This document shows positions 58,939-63,177 of a DNA stretch of 63,177 nt, in pieces. The stretch lies in the NCBI GenBank assembly GCA_964638715.1, contig CAZWZF010000024.1:1-63177 (forward strand), written 5' to 3'. Numbering within the stretch: the stretch's first letter is position 1; every line of letters starts with the position of its first letter. The notes below the pieces were generated by a model that did no database searches, was not told the DNA's origin, and worked only from the letters and a program-made list of their open reading frames with translations. This stretch comes from JBAXQQ01 sp037131695. Its GTDB lineage: Bacteria > Armatimonadota > Hebobacteria > CAIYQO01. The position numbers were made by a program, and so were the translations under genes.

Positions 58939-61818
58939 TTAAATAATTTTTAATTTTGCATTTTCAGTTTTTAATTTAGCAACCCCTTCCCCACGCCGCA
59001 CAATTAACAAACCTTCTTCCAATTTGCATTCTGCCGGTTGGCAATTTCCTGTTTGGTGCGGGTTCAGCACTACCAGGTATGGTGCGTTGGGTTCATTTTT
59101 GAACTCGACGGAGTGGGTGTCGCCGATTTTCGTGGTGTGGAAATTAGGGGTGGCGGGTTGCACAATGGTCATCTCTACATTTATATCGTGATTGCCTGTT
59201 ATATAGGCTTTGCTGCCGGTAAACTCTATATTTTTCGCGTAAAAATGAAGACGGTAATCTGACGGGAACGGCGCGTTTGAGATGTCATCGTAAATGACGA
59301 ATAAGTCGGGTTTTATGTAAATAATATGCCGGTAATGCCGGATGTCTACGGGCTGGGTGATGGCGTCGCCATGTCCGCGGCGGCGTTCTCCACCCAGTAC
59401 CAACTGCTCTACCCGGCAATCAAGTATGGCATATTCCATCGCATCGGTTTGTTGAAAATCTACCAGTTTTTGCCGGCATGGCCAGACGTATTGGAAAGTA
59501 GGTTTGTTGTCGAAACATATTACATTATGCGCGTAGGACGACATCGATAGATAGAAATTTTCCTGGTTGGTGCCGCGGGCAGCCTCGGTTATCAGCGGCG
59601 AATCCTGGTAATACAGGAAAAAACTGCCGCCGTCGGCGTGTCCGTGTGGCCAGGCGGATGACGCGCGGGCTATCAGGTAAGTTTCGCGTCCGTTCTCGTG
59701 TCGGTGGCGCATTATCGCGCCAAAGCCGGGACATCCGCCGCTGGTTAGTTCCGGTGCTTTTGGCTGAATGGTGTAATCGGTGAAAAGGCTGATTATCTCC
59801 CGGTCATGCTTTTGCAGGCCGACATTATCCTGCAATGGGCCTTCTCCCATCTCGTGGTATGCCCACATCATTTCCCCGGCAAAGTCGCTATCGGTGTCAA
59901 TGCAACCGGAGGCGGCAAGCGCCATGATGTAACTGAAACCGCACCCGCTGAAGTTGGTGCTTTCGCCATAACTGCCAAATCCGGGGGTGATGCGTTTGCC
60001 GTTGTATGCCAGGCTGCGCGGCCCGAGTGCCTTAACGGCGAAATACAGCAATGACTTGAACCGGGGATTTGCAAATAAATTTTCTCCCGAATTGTGCATG
60101 ACATGGGCATAATGCAGCAGCAGATGCAGCGACCAGCGGTAATATCCCCAGCCTTCGCACCACGCGCCGCATTCCGCCACCAGCGCGTCCATGGTTTGCT
60201 GAAAAAGTTTCAGGCTCATTTGCCGCCAGTTATTCGATTCGGGGTGATTGGGAAATGCCAACCCGATCAATCCGACGCCAACCCAGCAGTCAACGCTCAT
60301 GTTTTCCGCGCGCATTCCCTTGTAAATACTCATGATTTCGTCAGGATCATCGGCGGGCAGCAGCGCGCGGCGGGCGAAATCATAATCTTCCCGGGCGGTG
60401 AAATAGGCGAGAAACGCCATGATTGCCCTGGCTCGTTGTTCTTCTTCAGCGGTGAGCGCGTTGCGCATTTGCAGGGCTGCTAAATCAAGGGGCAGATGCA
60501 GGATAGCGCGGTTCATTACCGGGTTGCAGTTGCCATCGTTCGGGCCAAGGATGATGGCATTATCGCGCATCCAGTACAAATCCGCGAAGAATGCCGCTTT
60601 CCGCTGCTCGATAACTTCAGCGTCATCGATGAATAACGCGCTGGTTTCCGCTAATTCGCCATAATAATCCCGCTGCGATTTCACCCGCAAGGTCAGCGCG
60701 GCAAATTGCTCTGGCGCGGCATATAAATTCAGTATCGATTGCGCCGGTTCGTCCCATAACAATGTCATATCTTTCACATCATTCAGGCGAGTGAATGACC
60801 AGCGATTGCGTATTTGATAGGCGCCGATGCCGTCAGTGGGGGAGATGGTGCCGCGACTGGTTTCCTGCAGCGGTACTATGAATAACCCAAACTCGCGCCG
60901 ACCCGGCGTCAGGGAAAAGCTATATCGCACAGATGGACTGGCTGCTGTATCCAGCGAGATGATATTAGTCGTGACATTTTCCCAATGCTGACCGTCAACC
61001 GGGAAAACGCCGATGGCATCTCCGTCTGTTCCGCCGTCGCGGCGATATACAAATGACACTTCCTTGAAATCCTGGTACAAATCCCAATGGTTGCAGTAGA
61101 TATGCCGGCACAGGTGCTCATCCTCGGCATAATTAAGCGGCCAGATTCCTTTGTCGTTCTGGCGGATATGCGCCATGTCAGGCGCGAATTGTGGGTACAT
61201 GTCGAATAGCCAACTCCCGGCATCATTAACAGTTTTTTCTTCCCTCGCCAGTACCACTGACGCACCTGCGTATAACCGCCAGGTGATGGCGTAATCGCTG
61301 CCGTCTGCAAAATGATAGATAACAAGCGCTTCAGCATATACCGGACCGCTGGCAATGACGGCAGATTTAACGGCGACAACTTTCCCGGTAGCTGACCATC
61401 TCCCCTGTCCGCGCCGAATCCCTTCCGGACCGGATATCCAACATATAGGCGCCGGCGCGTCTACCCCGGTCGCATCCTGTATATCTACAACAGGAACCGC
61501 CATAGCCAATTTGCCGGAAGATAGCCGGTATTCTCCTGCCGCTACATCTTCGACAACGGTAATCTCGCCAGAGATATCATCAGCAACCCGGATATCATAA
61601 TTTATGGTCTTATAAGCCGGGAGTTCCGCAAGGAACCAGACTTTTCCGTCTTCATCTATCTGCCCGGGGATAGTAATATCAGCATCTCGGTCACACACCG
61701 CCACCGATGTGCCTGCCGCCAATTTCACCGGCAGTGAAAATGACACCGGGTGACCGTGCCAATCAACCCCCAGGTGTTCCGTCAATACAACCGTCCCAAT
61801 ATATTCCGTCGTCGCCAT
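58939..61818 (-). CDS. Heparinase II/III-like protein, probably cytoplasmic
   Basis: 959 residues from ATG 61818 (MATTEYIGTVVLTEHLGVDW), with GAGGA 8 bases upstream; the ATG at 61833 is in frame but has no site. An N-terminal beta-domain (about 1-370, LTPGRREFGLFIVPLQETSR) precedes an alpha/alpha-toroid (MNRAILHLPLDLAALQMRNA, EGWGYYRWSLHLLLHYAHVM) and a beta-sandwich with the heparinase blocks SSAWPHGHADGGSFFLYYQD and SMSSYAHNVICFDNKPTFQY. There is no signal peptide. It would cleave uronate-containing or similar oligosaccharides by beta-elimination; substrate unknown. The last 12 residues (AKLKTENAKLKII) are encoded by an intergenic-type AT repeat, so the gene end was probably rebuilt by repeat insertion. 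Confidence 0.8.
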   Translation of the reverse strand: MATTEYIGTVVLTEHLGVDWHGHPVSFSLPVKLAAGTSVAVCDRDADITIPGQIDEDGKVWFLAELPAYKTINYDIRVADDISGEITVVEDVAAGEYRLSSGKLAMAVPVVDIQDATGVDAPAPICWISGPEGIRRGQGRWSATGKVVAVKSAVIASGPVYAEALVIYHFADGSDYAITWRLYAGASVVLAREEKTVNDAGSWLFDMYPQFAPDMAHIRQNDKGIWPLNYAEDEHLCRHIYCNHWDLYQDFKEVSFVYRRDGGTDGDAIGVFPVDGQHWENVTTNIISLDTAASPSVRYSFSLTPGRREFGLFIVPLQETSRGTISPTDGIGAYQIRNRWSFTRLNDVKDMTLLWDEPAQSILNLYAAPEQFAALTLRVKSQRDYYGELAETSALFIDDAEVIEQRKAAFFADLYWMRDNAIILGPNDGNCNPVMNRAILHLPLDLAALQMRNALTAEEEQRARAIMAFLAYFTAREDYDFARRALLPADDPDEIMSIYKGMRAENMSVDCWVGVGLIGLAFPNHPESNNWRQMSLKLFQQTMDALVAECGAWCEGWGYYRWSLHLLLHYAHVMHNSGENLFANPRFKSLLYFAVKALGPRSLAYNGKRITPGFGSYGESTNFSGCGFSYIMALAASGCIDTDSDFAGEMMWAYHEMGEGPLQDNVGLQKHDREIISLFTDYTIQPKAPELTSGGCPGFGAIMRHRHENGRETYLIARASSAWPHGHADGGSFFLYYQDSPLITEAARGTNQENFYLSMSSYAHNVICFDNKPTFQYVWPCRQKLVDFQQTDAMEYAILDCRVEQLVLGGERRRGHGDAITQPVDIRHYRHIIYIKPDLFVIYDDISNAPFPSDYRLHFYAKNIEFTGSKAYITGNHDINVEMTIVQPATPNFHTTKIGDTHSVEFKNEPNAPYLVVLNPHQTGNCQPAECKLEEGLLIVRRGEGVAKLKTENAKLKII

Positions 61819-62357
61819 AAACAACATCCTCATTTCACAAGTAACCAGTTTAGTCGGTGATAGTGTAATGTTTTTCGGGTTGTGCGTCGATGGAGTATGA
61901 TGAGTGGAGATTATTGTATTTGAATAAATTACCCACGAAAGGCACTAAAAATTATATTATGCATGGATTCTAATATCATTTCTATAAAAATGTTGGATTA
62001 CAAGGTAGGGGAATTGTCCCCAATTCCCGCGAAGAACCGGAATAATGATGTGATAAAGCGAAATAGCGACAGATTTCTGAGGTGGTGTTGTATTTATTAG
62101 CCTTATTTTGTCGTTAAATCCGATTCGTCTTTATTAAAAAAACGCTGTCGCGGGAGTTGGGGACAACTCCCCTACCTCTCGACGATACAATTTATGTTTT
62201 ATCAAAACATCTTATTAAACATAAACACTCAAAATGTTATTGCTGCTTTGTTTTTTGTTTTCTATCTGAGAAATAAATTATAAAAACTTTAAAAACTATA
62301 GCTTTTTAATTATAATGTGATAATATATAAACAGAGGATATACAGGAGAATAAGAAA
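61819..62357. other. Intergenic region carrying an inverted-repeat element (539 bases)
   Basis: Between two divergent transcription units. It contains the 175-bp element at 62003-62177, 'cccacgaaaggcactaaaaatt' type AT sequence before it and only AT-rich DNA after it up to the AGGAG of the small gene at 62358. No other gene or RNA is recognised. Confidence 0.65.
62003..62177. mobile_element. MITE-like element with 30-bp terminal inverted repeats
   Basis: 62003-62032 (aggtaggggaattgtcccca then attcccgcga) and 62148-62177 are inverse copies matching at 28 of 30 positions. Each end also contains its own small palindrome (ggggaattgtcccc). The 115-base interior has no coding capacity. Differing A/G at two paired positions suggests slow divergence. 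A non-autonomous transposon or a large cruciform element. Confidence 0.75.
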
Positions 62358-62453
62358 ATGAAACAAACTATGCAAAACACTCTCATGCTTTTAGCTGCAA
62401 TGGCCGCCGGTTATGTAGGTTCAATTGATAATTCTGGAAAACTTGATAAATAA
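62358..62453 (+). CDS. 31-residue peptide, possibly exported
   Basis: MKQTMQNTLMLLAAMAAGYV then GSIDNSGKLDK. AGGAG lies 11 bases before the ATG, and the stop is directly followed by GGA and, 11 bases on, the next gene. The N-terminal half is a short hydrophobic helix. Such a small gene is uncertain, but the ribosome site and tight spacing favour it. Function unknown. Confidence 0.5.
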   Translation: MKQTMQNTLMLLAAMAAGYVGSIDNSGKLDK

Positions 62454-62464
62454 GGAAAATAAAA

Positions 62465-62932
62465 ATGATTATAACTTGTCCAAATTGTAATATATCTGGA
62501 AATGGACCAGATGATAAAAACGGTAAAAAGGTTACTTGTGGTAAATGCGGTACAGTCTTCACTGTTGGAGAAGATTTATTTAAAGAAGTTGAAGTCACGA
62601 TACAACCTGTTGAACCAGTTAAAGATGTTTTAAACAAACCGATTGTTCATAGTAAACAGAAAATGAATCTTATGATTACAGTTATTGTTATCATAACAAT
62701 TATCATAATGATGGTATTTAAATGGGATATGAATATGAATATGTTATACTTTTGGATATATGAATTAACAATGCTTTGTATATTTATACTTTCATCAATA
62801 TTAGCAGTAATTTTCACAAATAATTTAACGATTACAAGTATGTTTTTATACTCAATGTTAGCTATGCTTATACCATTAGGATTAATTTTTGTATCCGTTA
62901 TCATTAAGTTTTTAATTTTAATGATTCATTAG
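62465..62932 (+). CDS. Zinc-ribbon membrane protein
   Basis: 155 residues. The N-terminus MIITCPNCNISGNGPDDKNG then KKVTCGKCGTVFTVGEDLF is a CxxC...CxxC zinc-ribbon of the MJ0042/finger type. After a linker of about 30 residues come three very hydrophobic helices (NLMITVIVIITIIIMMVF, LTMLCIFILSSILAVIF and a last one at 130-153). It is unusually AT-rich. Role unknown; zinc-ribbon membrane proteins of this kind are common and unassigned. GGAAAAT lies before the start. Confidence 0.75.
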   Translation: MIITCPNCNISGNGPDDKNGKKVTCGKCGTVFTVGEDLFKEVEVTIQPVEPVKDVLNKPIVHSKQKMNLMITVIVIITIIIMMVFKWDMNMNMLYFWIYELTMLCIFILSSILAVIFTNNLTITSMFLYSMLAMLIPLGLIFVSVIIKFLILMIH

Positions 62933-62980
62933 GTGTTGAACCATGCCCACCTTAACCCAAACAAGAAAGGAGAAATTTAA

Positions 62981-63177
62981 ATGTTTATTTCAAAGTGCCC
63001 ACTGTGTTATCACGAAACAGAACGTGAAGATTTATTAAAAGGTAAAATGCTGGAATGTCCTAAATGTGGAGATTCTTACGGTATGGATAAAAAGCAATTT
63101 AGTAATTTACAAAAAATAATGAACAGCACATCTAACATAATTGTCGCTGTTAAACTTATTGGTTGGTTGCTTGGCAT
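62981..63177 (+). CDS. Zinc-ribbon protein, partial (cut by the window edge)
   Basis: From ATG 62981, with AAGGAG just upstream, the frame is open to the end of the window (65 codons): MFISKCPLCYHETEREDLLK, then GKMLECPKCGDSYGMDKKQF and a start of a hydrophobic stretch (NIIVAVKLIGWLLG). CPLC and CPKC are a zinc-ribbon pair like that of the gene before it, so the two are probably paralogous in plan. The C-terminus is outside the window. Confidence 0.75.
   Translation, partial: MFISKCPLCYHETEREDLLKGKMLECPKCGDSYGMDKKQFSNLQKIMNSTSNIIVAVKLIGWLLG

Noticed and set aside
1..63177. tRNA, rRNA or other structural RNA genes
   Set aside because: I saw no cloverleaf-type or rRNA-like sequence by eye. 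A covariance-model scan would be needed to exclude a small RNA.

Overview
The window looks like chromosome from an uncultured Gram-negative-type bacterium. The best guess is an Armatimonadota-like lineage. The pseudopilin signature GFTLIELLVVIAIIAILAAI followed by LFPVFARAREKARQTTC is typical of that group, and the mix of heparinase-like, Gfo/Idh/MocA, ceramidase-like, NHL/FlgD-Ig and HEAT proteins fits it. This is inference from family flavour; there is no rRNA or tRNA here to anchor it. Housekeeping genes are sound (glmM, ilvC, tsaE-tsaB-rimI, ruvX-mltG, folD-miaA, pyk). Intergenic DNA is unusually full of short palindromic and dispersed repeats.

Layout. 0-8.6 kb: a pseudopilin fused to a DNRLRE/CBM96-like cargo domain, then two very large exported beta-propeller proteins in a visibly GC-richer block. 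8.7-16 kb: a four-gene plus-strand cluster (ceramidase-like hydrolase, UroD/MtaA-like protein, glycyl radical enzyme, heparinase-like protein). 16-22 kb: a small membrane protein, an ArgA-like acetyltransferase, glmM, ilvC and a long HEAT-repeat protein. 22.3-28.7 kb: the most remarkable part, a minus-strand tandem array of short, divergent pseudopilin-like genes. Most are joined by 4-base stop/start overlaps. One copy carries a single amber codon, at least three further pieces are relics, and an IS200/RAYT-type transposase with palindromic repeats sits among the relics. 29-33 kb: an orphan 2-oxoacid:ferredoxin oxidoreductase beta subunit, the t6A/RimI operon, ruvX and mltG. 33-40 kb: a large exported LamG-like protein, an unknown protein and a large CPBP/PepSY-like membrane protein. 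40-44 kb: an amino-sugar operon (sialate O-acetylesterase, nagB, nagA). 44-46 kb: an arsenic operon (arsR, acr3, arsC). 46-48.5 kb: a second long pseudopilin with cargo and an exported unknown. 48.6-55.6 kb: folD, miaA, a PglF/CapD-like nucleotide-sugar dehydratase, pyk and a Gfo/Idh/MocA oxidoreductase. 55.7-62 kb: a large exported CBM9-like protein and a second heparinase-like protein. The end holds a 31-residue peptide gene and two zinc-ribbon membrane proteins, the last cut by the window edge.

How it fits together. The gene content suggests a heterotroph that degrades complex, probably amino-sugar- or uronate-containing glycans. It would bind them with large exported proteins and pilin-tethered modules, then process fragments inside the cell. 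The pseudopilin array looks like a birth-and-death gene family: shared C-terminal signature, variable N-terminal helix and middle, a nonsense copy, relic junctions, and a transposase with its palindromes in the decayed zone. That array is the best candidate for an undescribed system.
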